A stretch of DNA of 47,877 nucleotides from assembly GCA_033557835.1 (NCBI GenBank), contig JAWQRO010000226.1:1-47877 (forward strand), written 5' to 3'. Of the stretch, positions 37,201 through 44,667 are shown in pieces (within the stretch, counting starts at the first letter, position 1; every line of letters starts with the position of its first letter). Made by a program: the position numbers and the translations under genes. The notes beneath the pieces were generated by a model. The model had not been told where the DNA came from and searched no databases. It worked only from the letters and a program-made list of their open reading frames with translations. Origin of the DNA: Helochares maculicollis (taxonomy: Eukaryota > Arthropoda > Insecta > Coleoptera > Hydrophilidae).

Positions 37201-38174
37201 ACTTTAAAGTGTTATCTCATGTCCCATATTCACCGGATTTGGTTCCCAGATACTATTTTACCCGAATCTGAAGAAATGGGTCACAAGACAAAGATTTGCG
37301 TCACATTTTACAGACTTTGACAAAATTCTTCTGGCTGTATTATAAAGTTGGGAAGTCGTGGGTTTAAATGAATTAAACTGAATATTGCTCTATTTCTAAT
37401 TTATTAAATACCAATTGAATAGATCACTATATTTAAATTTAAAATATTAAATTAAACTATTTCATTAACTTTGATCACAAAAATTAAATCTTACATTTAA
37501 AACGAAAATATAGCAAACGTTAGCTCTTTATTTTATACTTGAAAGTGGTTTTTTTTTTCATCATCACACACATTTAACATGTCGTACTAAATAATCATTT
37601 TTAGCCTACTGTATATTAAAGGAACATAGTTTTTTGCGCAGGATGGCCGGAAGCTGGGATATGGTGCTATGCAAGGTATCCCAATGGTAGCATCGTCTCC
37701 AGTCAGACATGATTCTCCCTTAGGGGTGCACGCCCTCGAAGTGCAAGCGTACCAACCTCCTTGGAAAGCTCTAAGTGATTTTGCCCTTCACTCGGACTTG
37801 GAACAACCTCACGCACCTGCCTTTCAACAATTAGTCAACCAGGTAAATCTCTTTCAACCACTGAAATATCACTAGCCTAGCAAACGAATCATTCAGCACA
37901 TAAAATGTCCCTTGCAACTTGAAGCCAATCAGGCTTAAAAATAAAAACTACCTGAAATTTTTTTCTTCGTTAATATAATACCTAAAATAAATTATGAAAT
38001 TTTCAGATGCATGGTTATGATTTACCTCCACCTAACATGGGACCAGTCGCAGGGCCTCCTCCTAATATGATTCCTTCATCGGCACCACCTTCGGATGCAA
38101 TGACGCATCCTGATAGCACCGACAGTTACGTAACATACCTAGAAAGTGATGACAGCCTTCCAGCTAGCCCTTAA
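7121..38174 (+). CDS. tup: Islet/tailup LIM-homeodomain transcription factor, six exons
   Basis: Joining 7121-7250, 26919-27111, 29509-29813, 33147-33430, 37642-37842 and 38007-38174 gives 1281 nt, 426 residues plus TAA. All introns are GT..AG with matching phases (1, 2, 1, 0, 0). Domains in order are a short N-terminal leader (1-50), LIM1 (C52 to D105), LIM2 (C114 to D168), an Asn/Ser-rich linker, a homeodomain (about 234-293, W281 and N284 in WFQNKR), an Islet-type Lhx3-interaction segment (about 314-371) and a Pro-rich tail ending in SLPASP. Islet proteins are nuclear factors that bind DNA through the homeodomain and assemble with LDB/Chip and Lhx3/Lim3 through their LIM and C-terminal segments. 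In insects tup acts in motor-neuron identity, heart and dorsal ectoderm. Length and order fit the family, and no lesion is seen. Confidence 0.95.
7251..8795 (+). other. tup intron 1, first part
   Basis: It starts with the strong donor GTAAGT at 7251. The stretch is AT-rich and otherwise unremarkable. I see no gene, array or clear repeat before the mariner copy at 8797. Confidence 0.6.
8797..9907 (-). mobile_element. Mariner element in tup intron 1, copy 1 (minus)
   Basis: Imperfect terminal inverted repeats bound the copy. The plus-strand left end reads ACTGGGTTAGCCAATAAGTT and the minus-strand right end reads ACTAGGATAATCAATAAGTT. It belongs to the same family as 18128-19289. The two share subterminal text such as TTTTATG.TTTGAAATACAC and GGGC.TTGCTACTA. 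A transposase relic is read on the minus strand, including SLNDEVITDVE.. near 8990 and a VDETWV block near 9420. No TA duplication is clear at the ends. The element is dead. Confidence 0.8.
9328..9573 (-). pseudogene. Mariner transposase fragment
   Basis: This 81-codon open stretch spans the region around the first catalytic aspartate of the DD34D triad. It contains ERFRKDEVDFVRRFITVDETWV followed by PESKQEATEW and PGSSAP. Both flanks continue as transposase-like sequence in other frames. It is clearly parallel to the SQQHLERF...TMDDTWVYHH...PESRQEAKEW segment of the copy at 18308-18883. Confidence 0.8.
9908..12199 (+). other. tup intron 1, second part
   Basis: AT-rich intronic DNA. A slightly GC-richer patch at 11520-11780 carries overlapping short open frames on both strands, but no recognisable product. 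I see nothing else. Confidence 0.5.
12200..12345 (+). mobile_element. Mariner-like leader fragment
   Basis: This stretch aligns with 32290-32445. Both contain CATATATTGACAATAT followed by CATTTTGCATATTTA, CAGATA and GATGTGTTTT, then diverge gradually. At the second site the text runs on into a mariner-like N-terminal coding stretch, so this copy is probably the isolated left portion of the same family. No coding sequence is readable here. Confidence 0.45.
12346..18127 (+). other. tup intron 1, third part
   Basis: Long intronic stretch with no recognisable gene. It contains octamer-type POU sites (ATGCAAAT or its complement) at 13853-13860, 16545-16552 and 17105-17112, GC-richer patches at 13710-13830, 15320-15420 and 16360-16460, and a TAAT-rich block at 17000-17780. 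Overlapping short frames at 14694-15014, 15322-15537 and 16094-16460 match no family I know. Any regulatory role is inference. Confidence 0.4.
18128..19289 (+). mobile_element. Mariner element in tup intron 1, copy 2 (plus)
   Basis: A complete element of about 1.16 kb flanked by TA dinucleotides on both sides (18126-18127 and 19290-19291), as expected for mariner. The imperfect terminal repeats share the core GAGTTTTGCGGTT / AAGTTTTGCGGTT. Internally it encodes a transposase whose N-terminal 192 codons are still open. It is related to the minus-strand copy at 8797-9907, and the C-terminal half is broken. Confidence 0.88.
18308..19130 (+). pseudogene. Mariner transposase, N-terminal half open, C-terminal half broken
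   Basis: The open part (18308-18886, 192 codons) starts MENQVSC and carries the helix-turn-helix region (STLEKWVAEFKGGRTSLEDD), the RKLCAQSVPHSLT linker and the first catalytic aspartate in TMDDTWVYHH. A TGA at 18884-18886 ends it. Downstream, frameshifted stretches preserve QDNASCHK (second catalytic aspartate), MAKIHELKFELYS and, near 19150, SSNDEVITDVEVYF. The third-aspartate PPYSPDLAPSD block is damaged. Most mariner transposases are about 345 residues. The protein cannot be made. Confidence 0.85.
19290..21385 (+). other. tup intron 1, fourth part
   Basis: AT-rich intronic DNA with short chance frames only. I see no gene or repeat structure until the minisatellite at 21386. Confidence 0.55.
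21386..21553 (+). repeat. 17-bp minisatellite
   Basis: Units start at 21386, 21403, 21420, 21437, 21454, 21471 and 21488, each exactly 17 bp, with a consensus close to TGAAGAAGTAGCATCNC. Looser units follow at 21521 and 21538. The unit length is not a multiple of three and frames are broken, so the array is not coding. Confidence 0.9.
21554..22280 (+). other. Intronic spacer between two minisatellites
   Basis: This contains a GC-richer patch at 21600-21720 and an unremarkable 80-codon frame at 21801-22043 that I do not recognise. Confidence 0.4.
22281..22437 (+). repeat. Compound 20/17/20-bp minisatellite
   Basis: Units begin at 22281 (20 bp), then 22301, 22318 and 22335 (17 bp, GAGCTTCATGACATAGC-like), then 22352, 22372, 22392 and 22412 (20 bp, AAGCTTCACGATATATAGAG-like). 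The longer unit looks like the shorter with three extra bases inside the ACATAG part. Non-coding. Confidence 0.9.
22438..26918 (+). other. tup intron 1, last part
   Basis: The stretch ends at the acceptor TTTTTTTTGCAG before exon 2. It includes a GC-richer island at 23220-23440 with a TCF-type site AGATCAAAGG at 23347-23356, a second GC-rich patch at 24070-24310 with a 7-bp hairpin CAGGATC/GATCCTG at 24232-24251, and octamer sites at 25070-25077 and 26609-26616. No gene was recognised. Confidence 0.45.
26919..27111 (+). CDS. tup: tup coding exon 2 (LIM domain 1)
   Basis: The acceptor is TTTTTTTTGCAG|AG and the donor CAG|GTGAGA. It completes codon 44 and runs to the second base of codon 108. 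It contains the whole first LIM zinc-binding domain. Metal ligands are C52, C55, H74, C77, C80, C83, C102 and D105, and the spacing fits CX2CX18HX2CX2CX2CX18CX2D. Signature text includes CVGCGGQIHDQYILRV and CTCFVRDGKTYCKRDY, characteristic of Islet. LIM domains bind LDB/Chip. Confidence 0.97.
27112..29508 (+). other. tup intron 2
   Basis: A 2.4-kb intron. It holds an octamer POU site at 27799-27806 and a GC-richer patch at 28880-29060 with the hairpin GGGGGC/GCCCCC near 28977-28995 and a CACCTG E-box. The remaining DNA is AT-rich without recognisable genes. Confidence 0.6.
29509..29813 (+). CDS. tup: tup coding exon 3 (LIM domain 2 and linker)
   Basis: The acceptor is TTGCAG|GTTATTC and the donor CAG|GTGAGT. 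It finishes codon 108 and ends one base into codon 210. LIM2 ligands are C114, C117, H136, C139, C142, C145, C165 and D168, with text such as FALRDGGALYCKEDHD. The rest is an Asn- and Ser-rich linker (about 186-203) that separates the LIM pair from the homeodomain. Confidence 0.97.
31620..32185 (+). repeat. Dispersed repeat family, copy 2 (about 565 bp)
   Basis: Opposite in orientation to copy 1 (88-635) and the same as the truncated copy 3 (47124-47510). The first 31 bases, TATATAAAGATTTTACATGC and onward, are identical between copies 2 and 3. It has an internal GT tract at 31757-31769 followed by TGTAAACACGATAG. No coding sequence or terminal inverted repeats were seen. Confidence 0.85.
32290..32630 (+). 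mobile_element. Mariner-like 5' fragment
   Basis: It shares its leader with 12200-12345. The open frame from 32397 reads through RIRIQFCVQIKCSKTLDLL and VALNES, resembling the first helix of mariner transposases (..IKFCVKLGKSATETLEML..AYGE). The similarity ends near 32630, with no catalytic domain, so only the 5' part is present or has survived. Confidence 0.5.
33147..33430 (+). CDS. tup: tup coding exon 4 (homeodomain)
   Basis: The acceptor is ATTTGCAG|AT and the donor AAG|GTTGGT. It completes codon 210 and runs to codon 304 in phase 0. A Gly/Ser-rich linker precedes the homeodomain (about 234-293), which contains RVRTVLNEKQLHTLRTCY, the NPRPDALMKEQL turn and recognition helix [20 protein letters not shown] with W281, F282 and N284 in place. 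This matches Islet very closely and should bind TAAT-type sites. A Gln/Met-rich tail follows. Confidence 0.97.
34430..35700 (-). mobile_element. Tc1/mariner transposase fossil, copy B, split by an insertion
   Basis: Read on the minus strand, broken frames spell in order MDDETY, FKQLLGLNFCTA, a WQAI-like motif seen twice, FVATGSM, FVRSH and RKQTYQKI...MPIERS.VLVK, then KASKSIAESIA. These match the catalytic and C-terminal parts of Tc1/mariner transposases of the type where PELRPIE..WA.VK follows the third aspartate. That aspartate motif is altered. It shares segments with copy A (5440-5970). It is interrupted by about 430 bp (34876-35291) between two 14-bp direct repeats. Boundaries are approximate. 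Confidence 0.65.
34862..35305. mobile_element. Nested insertion flanked by a 14-bp direct repeat
   Basis: TATATCGCCTGCTA occurs at 34862-34875 and again at 35292-35305. On the minus strand each copy encodes the same WQAI-like transposase motif of the host fossil, and the host coding text continues outward from both. This is what an insertion with a target-site duplication would leave. The 416-bp insert has no clear poly(A) tail or terminal repeats and encodes nothing I recognise. Confidence 0.5.
36990..37345 (+). pseudogene. Mariner transposase relic
   Basis: Plus-strand translations in shifting frames give LLTVDQKRMR near 37040, DNA at the second catalytic aspartate near 37138, then SRTIAAVLHDLHFKVLSHV and PYSPDLVP (third aspartate block) near 37230. 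The region between the first two has lost most of the catalytic domain, including the first aspartate. It is a different mariner lineage from the intron 1 pair. No terminal repeats were identified. Confidence 0.75.
37642..37842 (+). CDS. tup: tup coding exon 5 (Lhx3-interaction segment)
   Basis: The acceptor is TTTTGCGCAG|GATGG and the donor CAG|GTAAAT. It encodes residues 305-371 in phase 0. It contains GIPMVASSPVRHD and EVQAYQPPWKALSDFAL, then PAFQQLVN, the conserved segment of Islet proteins that contacts the LIM domains of Lhx3/Lim3 and Islet partners. In this protein a short AlaPro-containing insertion separates the acidic SDLEQ from PAFQQL. Confidence 0.95.
37843..38006 (+). other. tup intron 5
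   Basis: A short 164-bp intron with a GTAAAT donor and a TTTTCAG acceptor. Nothing else was seen. Confidence 0.9.
38007..38174 (+). CDS. tup: tup coding exon 6 (C-terminus)
   Basis: Residues 372-426 and a TAA stop at 38172-38174. The peptide is rich in Pro, Met and Ser, and ends with an acidic stretch YVTYLESDDSLPASP. The ending SLPASP resembles the conserved Islet C-terminus (MVASP-type). No known domain beyond a likely activation tail. Confidence 0.93.
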   Translation: MHGYDLPPPNMGPVAGPPPNMIPSSAPPSDAMTHPDSTDSYVTYLESDDSLPASP

Positions 38175-38890
38175 CATTAAAAATAAATCTAAAAGTTATA
38201 TCCTTTGCAATGTTTACAAGTGCAATAAAAATTCATTCTACAATATCTTGATTTTATTTATAAAGTAAATTCGATCTCTTTAATTACATCTTTAAATCAG
38301 CTAGTTTTATATTATTAAGGGTTAGTTTTTTCAATCTCGTTCAACGTAGCTCAACACATATTTGAAGAGTTTCATTACATTATCACAATGATATTTGCCT
38401 TAATTTACATTCAAATCACAGTTCAAATTGATGATCAGTTGGACGAAAATGAAAACACTAACTCCAGTAATCAATAGCTAAGTTCAATATGAGTTACTCC
38501 AATAAAACGTTATTCCATAACAAATTCTTTATTTAAAAGTCTATTTAAGAATACCATGAGTTAGTATTTCCATTTATTATTTACATTCTGAACATGTTGC
38601 AAAGGTCTTGTGTATCATAATGAAAACGAAGGAAAACAAGCTGTAACTATTGTAATACTTTACTTGTACAATTTGTTATGAAACTAACTTCTTGCTATTT
38701 TAATATAGATGTTAATAAAATTATTTAGAAATATTGTGCATTTGAATATCCGATATTTTTACAGATTCGTCTCTGTAACACATAATTTATTGCAATGATT
38801 TATAAATATGTATTTGATAATGCGTGAATTCATGTAAATAATGTTATAGAAATTATTAATTTGTAAATAAATATGAAAATAATAAGTCAC
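38175..38890 (+). other. tup 3' untranslated region and downstream
   Basis: AT-rich DNA after the stop. Candidate poly(A) signals AATAAA occur at 38224-38229, 38501-38506 and 38714-38719, so alternative 3' ends of different length are possible. The first, 50 bases after the stop, would give an unusually short UTR for an Islet gene. Which is used cannot be told from sequence. Confidence 0.5.
38224..38229 (+). terminator. Candidate tup polyadenylation signal
   Basis: The first canonical AATAAA downstream of the stop codon at 38172-38174. Later ones are noted in the 3' region entry. Confidence 0.4.
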
Positions 38891-39299
38891 TGTTTTATGT
38901 ACCAATGTCGTTTTATTCCATTTGTACACAAATGCAATTATATGTATTTTTGGGTGGCTTCGAGACAACAAACCCAGCTTTCTAATAATGGTTCAAAAAA
39001 TAATGCGAGATGTTTTAAAATATTGCTGCTATAGTGCCTTACAGGACATTTTTATATAACATTTCTATGTAGGAAATTAAGGAGACTGTGCATATGGCTC
39101 CCAGAAATACACATCATATTTCCATTACTTTTAAATAATGAATATTTTTTAACTATTAGTTCAGCCACAACAAACCCATTGAAAAAATGTTTGGATCCCA
39201 GGCACTACAATTTGACCAGCGATATGTACCATCATTAGTTAGATTACAAGAGAGCATACTGGTCTTGGTACATATACAAAATATTCATTAAACATCGAA
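38891..39299. other. Intergenic, nothing recognised
   Basis: AT-rich DNA between the tup 3' region and the GC-richer block. No genes, arrays or repeats were found by eye. Confidence 0.6.
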
Positions 39300-40200
39300 A
39301 CATTCGCCCCATTCAACCGCTACAGCTGCAATTGCGGCATTCAGGGGCCCCGAAAATTTGCAAAATATACGAGGTGGACTTTCGACGGTCGTAGCTTCAC
39401 TACCCGTGGGAATATCGAAACGAAATTTGCAGCATCGCATTTAAGATGTCTGAAAAAAACCGATTAAGGTGAATATTTTTGAAAAATTGCTCTCTAGTCC
39501 AAACCGCTATTGATGGAAGAGCGAAACAAGCAACAACGGATAGACAACGTCCCAGCCCATCCACCTATGTTGGCTAGAATCGATTTTGGAGGCAAAATGT
39601 TTTGAAAAAACTTGCGAATCCCGGGTTGGAAAACGGGGCCCGGAAAGTCTACTGTCGGTAAACAGTTCTTCCCATTTTTTTTCTCGACTATTGGTTGGTC
39701 CTAGTTCCAATTTCTTCACACCAGCAGGCTTGTCTCGCCAATATCTCAAAAGAATCATTGTATGTTCGCTCTCGTGAAACGAACCTAACCGAGATATTCG
39801 CGATCGATCGAAAATCACGATTCGCTGAAACTTTGGCACACTCTAGCGGCCCTCACAGAAGACGTACAGACATCCAACTACAAAATTCTCAATCAGGACG
39901 GAAAATGCAATAAATCCGCGCAAAATTTCCAGCTGTAGGACGACTATTAAGGTTTTTTCTATTTTTAGGAGTACGAAATAGTCGAATTAGTCCTGCCGAG
40001 CTTTGAACCACAGCTTTAGGCATCGTTGGGTTCGTTTTGCCGCCCCAAATCAATAATTTCAAATAAAATTGCTGCTTTGTAACAGCGAAATATGTCGGTC
40101 GCCTAACGATTTTTAATGATCTCTAGGCCTCCGGTGCGTCCGAGCCGAACGTGTTTGGCATCGAAACGTTCGTCACGATCTCGCCGACCGATTGAGACCG
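39300..40200. other. Unclassified GC-richer block
   Basis: The base composition rises sharply here compared with both flanks, and short palindromes such as CGATCGATCG appear. Overlapping open frames exist on both strands (39507-39839 minus, 39586-39777 and 39695-39913 plus), but none resembles a known protein. The abrupt composition change and the position beside a retrotransposon suggest a non-coding part of a transposable element, for example a leader or a non-autonomous element. No terminal repeat was found by eye. Confidence 0.4.
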
Positions 40201-40415
40201 CGCGGATACTTTTATGCAGTTTTTATAGTTATACGGGAATGTAATGTTGAGAGGAGATACTCCAAATTTTTCTTACAAAATTTGAAGCAAACGATTTTGT
40301 TTATTTTTGTAACAACAGAAAACATCAGTTTGCGTTCAAAGAATCTCAAAACAAAAATATTTTTGTCGATTACTATACTTTATCTAGAGATCAAATTTAA
40401 AACAATTTGTCTATT

Positions 40416-40657
40416 ATACTTTTAAGTTGAAAAATAAAACGACTCGTAAAGTTACTAAGCTAATGTTTATTAACACCAATAAACAATGAAGTACACCCGC
40501 TTCACCGTGGCATCAGTCGAATAAGAGGGTGAGAATCACCCGTTCACCCCTTATATAACCACCCAGGCTGCAACTTACACCAGTGCAGCCTGCACCAACT
40601 ATTGTCTGGGGACCCTAAATCCGTTTCTCTAGGTGACAACTAACCATGCGTACGCGT
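40416..40657 (-). repeat. 3' LTR of the gypsy element
   Basis: It aligns with 44668-44880 over its full length. I count four base substitutions and two indels. One indel is a segment of about 34 bp around 40525-40560, present only here. It carries TTATATAA, a likely promoter TATA box. The minus-strand 5' end reads TGTACGCGTACGC. Confidence 0.92.
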
Positions 40658-40784
40658 ACATTAATAAAAATAATTACTAACTAATTTGGCTCTCAAGATC
40701 ACTACTACAGTCGATGTCGCTCTGAACGCCATTTGGATTTTGGGAAATTGGGATAGTAGCGTAGAGCATCCAAAACTACCATAT

Positions 40785-41156
40785 TTAACTTTCTAAGAGA
40801 TCAATCAGATCCATTCGATCTGTTTCCTCATTATCATCATCAATGTCGCTCTGAATGCCACTGGGATAATGGCGCAGAGCATCGACAGCCACTGTTGCTG
40901 TAAATCGCTTATAACCCCTTACACCTGGCACCGTCTCGATAATGTACCTATCGTGGGGTAGCACATTAGCGATTCTGAGAGGACCATCATACCTATTGGC
41001 CAGCTTCCGATTTGCACATAAGTCAGCCTTATATGCACTTGCATTACGCCACAAAACCAGGCCATTTACCTTATACCTAGTGGCCCTCTTACGGCGCTTG
41101 TCTAGCCTTGCCCGAACTCTTCTGTTCCCTCTGTTTATTATATTTTCAGCCGCCAC
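40785..41156 (-). pseudogene. Gypsy integrase C-terminal part
   Basis: It continues in frame from the integrase core after a single TAG. The text NRYDGPLRI followed by GYKRFTATVAVDALRHY resembles the GPY/F-type module found after the integrase core in many Ty3/gypsy elements. The acidic tail ends the polyprotein. A partial copy of the tail coding sequence is repeated just downstream (see findings). Confidence 0.8.
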
Positions 41157-41168
41157 CTGCTGATTTTT

Positions 41169-41792
41169 CTACCTCTGATCTCTTATCGCCGCAGCAATGT
41201 GAGCAAGGTTGTAACTTTGATGCTGCTTCTGTGTCTGTCCAGAATTATCCATACAGACGGCTTCCACTGAGCCCTGTTGATCTACACCAACTCCACCCGC
41301 CGTACTAGCTAGCCTTTCACCAGTGAGATCAAAGAATACACTGTTTGCTCGTCCAAATATCAACTGAAATGGTGAGAATTTAGTCGTCTCATTCACCGTG
41401 TAGTTTATGCCCCATACAACGTCACCCATATGTTCGTCCCACCGACTCTCCGTATCTGCGCTCTTTCCTAAAGCTTCGATGATTGTTCGATTGGTACGTT
41501 CCACCTGACCATTCGCCCTAGGAGTTGCTATGGCATTCTGTACATGCCTTATACCTTTTTCCATCGTAAATTCCTGAAAAGCCTTGCTAGTAAATGCCAG
41601 CCCTCGATCGCTTATGATCCTCCATGGGTACCCAAATTCGCTGAAGAGTTCTCGCAACCTAGAAATATTTTCTGTAAACCTCAGCGACTCAGCTTTCACT
41701 AGCACAAACTTCGTAAAACCATCTACAAGGACCAGTAGATACGCGTAACCTTTGGTACTCCGAACGAAGGGCCCCAAGTGGTCGACATGCAT
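41169..41792 (-). pseudogene. Gypsy integrase catalytic core
   Basis: This 207-codon open stretch holds the DD35E triad: D in HVDHLGPF, D in IISDRGLAFTS, and E in NGQVERTNR, exactly 35 residues after the second D. It also has TKFVLVKA and FSPFQLIFGR. The triad is intact. The frame is interrupted upstream by a frameshift (about 41790) and downstream by a TAG. Confidence 0.9.
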
Positions 41793-42232
41793 CGATCGAA
41801 GGGAATTGGTTTCTTCTCCCAGATATGTAAGCGACCATCACCAGGTCCATAATTCCCCGCCATGTATGCACACCGTAAACATGCCCTTACATACTTGAGT
41901 ACAAACCTGCTCATCTTAGGAAACCAGTATGTTTGCTTAATCAATTCTAAGCACCGTCGGACTCCTGGGTGACCTATGTCATCGTGGTGTAGACGTAATA
42001 GGTTAAATTTTGCCATCGCAGGTACATACAAACGATCACCATTTGTAGTTATCCTGTACAGCCGATTTCCCGTTACCTTGAAGGTGGCCTTCACATTTTG
42101 GTCAGCTTCACCAGCTGATAGAGCTCTCACCAGCTCCTGAGACCTTGGATCCTGGAGCTGCATCGTTAGAAACCAATCAGCATCCTCCACCATTACTACA
42201 TTTACACCCACCATGTCACCGACTTCGCTCAT
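41723..42232 (-). pseudogene. Gypsy integrase zinc-binding N-terminal part
   Basis: The frame contains H..H in LLRLHHDDIGHPG and C..C in RACLRCAY, separated by YWFPKM, which is the HHCC zinc finger of retroelement integrases. It runs out of frame at about 41790, where the catalytic core starts in another frame. Confidence 0.88.
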
Positions 42233-42264
42233 GCTGCTGCTTTGCGGATTACGACTAAGTGCAT

Positions 42265-42742
42265 CTATATTCCACCTCCATGTCGTAGGACTGTATCGCT
42301 AATCACCACCGAGCTATGCGAGGCAACAAGTCCTTTTTTTTTGTAATGTAGCTCGCACTGCAGAGCAGTCAGTAACCACCTAGAAATATATACCCACCAG
42401 GTATGTCCTAAAGCGTCGCACGAATTCAACCACAGCCAGAATCTCCAATTCATAGCTATGATATTGCTGCTCATTAGCCGTTGTTGTTCTACTAAAATAT
42501 TCCACCGGACCAAATGACAATCTTTCTTCCAGGGGTCTTTGCATTAGGATGCCTCCTAAGCCCCACCTGCTAGCATCCGTGTGCAATTCAGTTTTCCCTG
42601 AACTGTCGTACAACGCCAACATCGGTCTCTCCACCAAAGCTTCCTTTAATCTGTCAAAGGCCGTTTGCTGTCCTGGTCCCCAAGTCTTCGTTATTAAATT
42701 AAAAGCAACACCGACTTTCATGTAATATTCGATGTAGATCAA
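42265..42742 (-). pseudogene. Gypsy RNase H domain, frameshifted
   Basis: The N-terminal part (42742-42380) reads TWGPGQQTAFDRLKEAL, the end of the RT connection region, then TELHTDASRWGLGG with the first catalytic Asp and SYELEILAVVEF with a Glu. A frameshift near 42390 continues the domain as SRWLLTALQCE. There the usual catalytic TDC..L motif has been lost. The DALSRNP motif follows at about 42245 in yet another frame. Confidence 0.85.
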
Positions 42743-43304
42743 GCCGAGCGTTAGTGCAGTTGGTACCTAGTCTAATATTGTTAAAGGTAAGATTATTAGC
42801 ATCTAACTTAACTATTGATACCTCAAAATCTACTGGTTGGTTAGGTTGCGACTGCACCCTCGCTAAGACTTTCCCTTTTCTCAACTGAGCTACCTGCCAT
42901 CCTCGGTTTGTAACATCCACCTTTCCTTTTCCTCCTACCGTCAATGAAGTACCATCGATCTGTAGCAGCTCTCCTTTATGCGGTATGTCTCGCTCACGGA
43001 TAATCACAGTTTCACCTGGAGTACCTCCAATCGCCTCTATTGCTACAGCTGTTATAGCCCTGGCTTTACATTCAACATCTTCGGTAACGACAACTCTGGT
43101 CCTTCCTGGCTCACCTTCTAGTCGTAGCCTTGCCATGAACGTAGAAATATCGCCTTCATCGGTCAGAACTACCTTTTCCTGCCGGACTACGAGACTAATT
43201 CCTGGTGATGTCAAAGCTTTTTGTCCTAGAAGCAATTCGATGGTCCCCAATGAAGCATCGGTTATCAGCGCCTCAATAGTTAATTGCACGTCGTCAATGA
43301 ACAA
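42699..43304 (-). pseudogene. Gypsy protease C-terminal part and pre-RT linker
   Basis: An open stretch of about 200 codons reaching from the later part of the protease-like domain (IELLLGQKALTSP) to a linker ending NNIRLG. It would normally be followed by the reverse transcriptase. Instead, within about 70 bp the sequence passes to the RNase H region. The YxDD catalytic motif and the fingers and palm are absent. Confidence 0.75.
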
Positions 43305-43400
43305 ATCGAAACGAGTTGAACCTAGTGCAATGGCTTCACCTCCTCCGAACCCCTTTAAAGCAATTCCAGCACCATGCTTGCTCTGTACCAGGTGTAATTC

Positions 43401-43976
43401 TCATACTACCGCAGCGGAAATGATGTTCACCTGACTACCTGTGTCGATGTACACCTTAATCTCACCGCCATTGGCAAATCCTAGTTTCCTAAAAATAGAA
43501 GTATTAGGTTTGACAATTAAGCTTACCTCCTTTGATGCCGGTGAAGCGTCCGTGGTCGTTAGTATCCGCGGGCAGGCCTTCGCTTTGTGGCCCTCCTTGC
43601 TACATAGCCGGCACCTGATCACCGTCATATATGGGCACTCCCTGCTACGATGGTTAGTCATACGCTGGCAGTTGTAGCAGCGTATCAACCTCTCCGTGTC
43701 TACTGGCGACACTCGTGGCTTCGCCCCTGGAAATGACTGCTTCCGCTCTTCACCCCAATCGACCCTCGTCGATATCTCCTGACGCCGTTGGTCTCTGCAA
43801 ACATCGATTCCTGTGAGGAATCTGGTGTACAATTCTTCGGGCGGTGTACACCTCGCCTCGTATGCGTTCGCCTTCCACTTATCAGCCAGCCCAAAAATGA
43901 TGCAGTCCACTGCCTGCTCCTTGGTGATGCCTGCTCTCGCACAAAGCGCCGACTTCTCGTGGAAGTATGCTCCCAT
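43401..43976 (-). pseudogene. Gypsy gag C-terminal part and protease start
   Basis: It contains two zinc knuckles, CYNCQRMTNHRSREC (an unusual CX2CX5HX4C) and CRLCSKEGHKAKAC (the usual CX2CX4HX4C), which bind RNA in the nucleocapsid. Near the end IDTGSQVNII carries the DTG catalytic motif of an aspartic protease. The frame stops shortly after, so protease is broken between 43401 and 43304. Confidence 0.88.
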
Positions 43977-44536
43977 CGGTTTTCCCGGTCTCTGAAATCT
44001 GTTAGCTAGCTCGTAGACAATCTGTCCATAGCTTGGTCATGACGGAAACGCCGACCACAGCGTCTTTTTCCACTCTTCCCAGCTCCAGCCAATATGTTCC
44101 AGTTGATGGAACTACCTCAAAGCTGCACCAGCGAGCTTCTCCTGCATGACTAGGACTCTATCGCTAGCAGACCAGCCATGTACATCCCCCAGCATATCAA
44201 TCCGATGGATCCACCTCTCTCCAGACATGTCCTCGACGTCTGGATCAAACGACTGAACCATGTTGAAGGCAAGTGCACCATGTCGCCTTCCAAGTTCTGC
44301 CGTCGTACCACTTGTCGTCGACCCCGACGCTTTCTCTGATTCAGAAGGTATCAGTTCTGCCAGCGTCAACGTTGTCTGTTGCTTCACGGCTCTCAACACC
44401 TGGTCGAGAACGCCGCTCTTCATCAATTCTTTGCACACCTCCTTCGCAAGACCAGTCGATCTTCGTGACCTTTTAGGGCTACTGGTGACTACACCGGCAC
44501 CTAGTACATCTCACGTTCATCCCCGGATGAAGCCAT
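43977..44536 (-). pseudogene. Gypsy gag N-terminal part
   Basis: The start codon is ATG at 44534-44536, beginning MASSGDERE, about 130 bp inside the 5' LTR. A frameshift occurs near 44510, and TAG and TGA stops interrupt the same frame at about 44110 and 44040. The text includes ERWIHRIDMLG and WEEWKKTLWSAF, typical of gag. It cannot give a full-length product. Confidence 0.8.
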
Positions 44537-44667
44537 CTCCCCGCACGTATTAATTTGAGGTTATGTCTCAACAAACGGTTTACCGAAGGTACACAATGTA
44601 CAGTTTAATATACCCTATATAACCTGACCACTGTGAGCGTTATACACCGGATCCTATCCCACTTCTG

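Larger units (their letters stand above)
33431..37641 (+). other. tup intron 4
   Basis: A 4.2-kb intron with two mobile-element fossils (34430-35700 and 36990-37345). The rest is AT-rich, except for a GC-richer patch at 36230-36480. No other gene was recognised. Confidence 0.6.

Noticed and set aside
42985..43434. 149-codon plus-strand open frame
   Set aside because: It is antisense to the gypsy protease and gag region, which has clear protein motifs on the minus strand.
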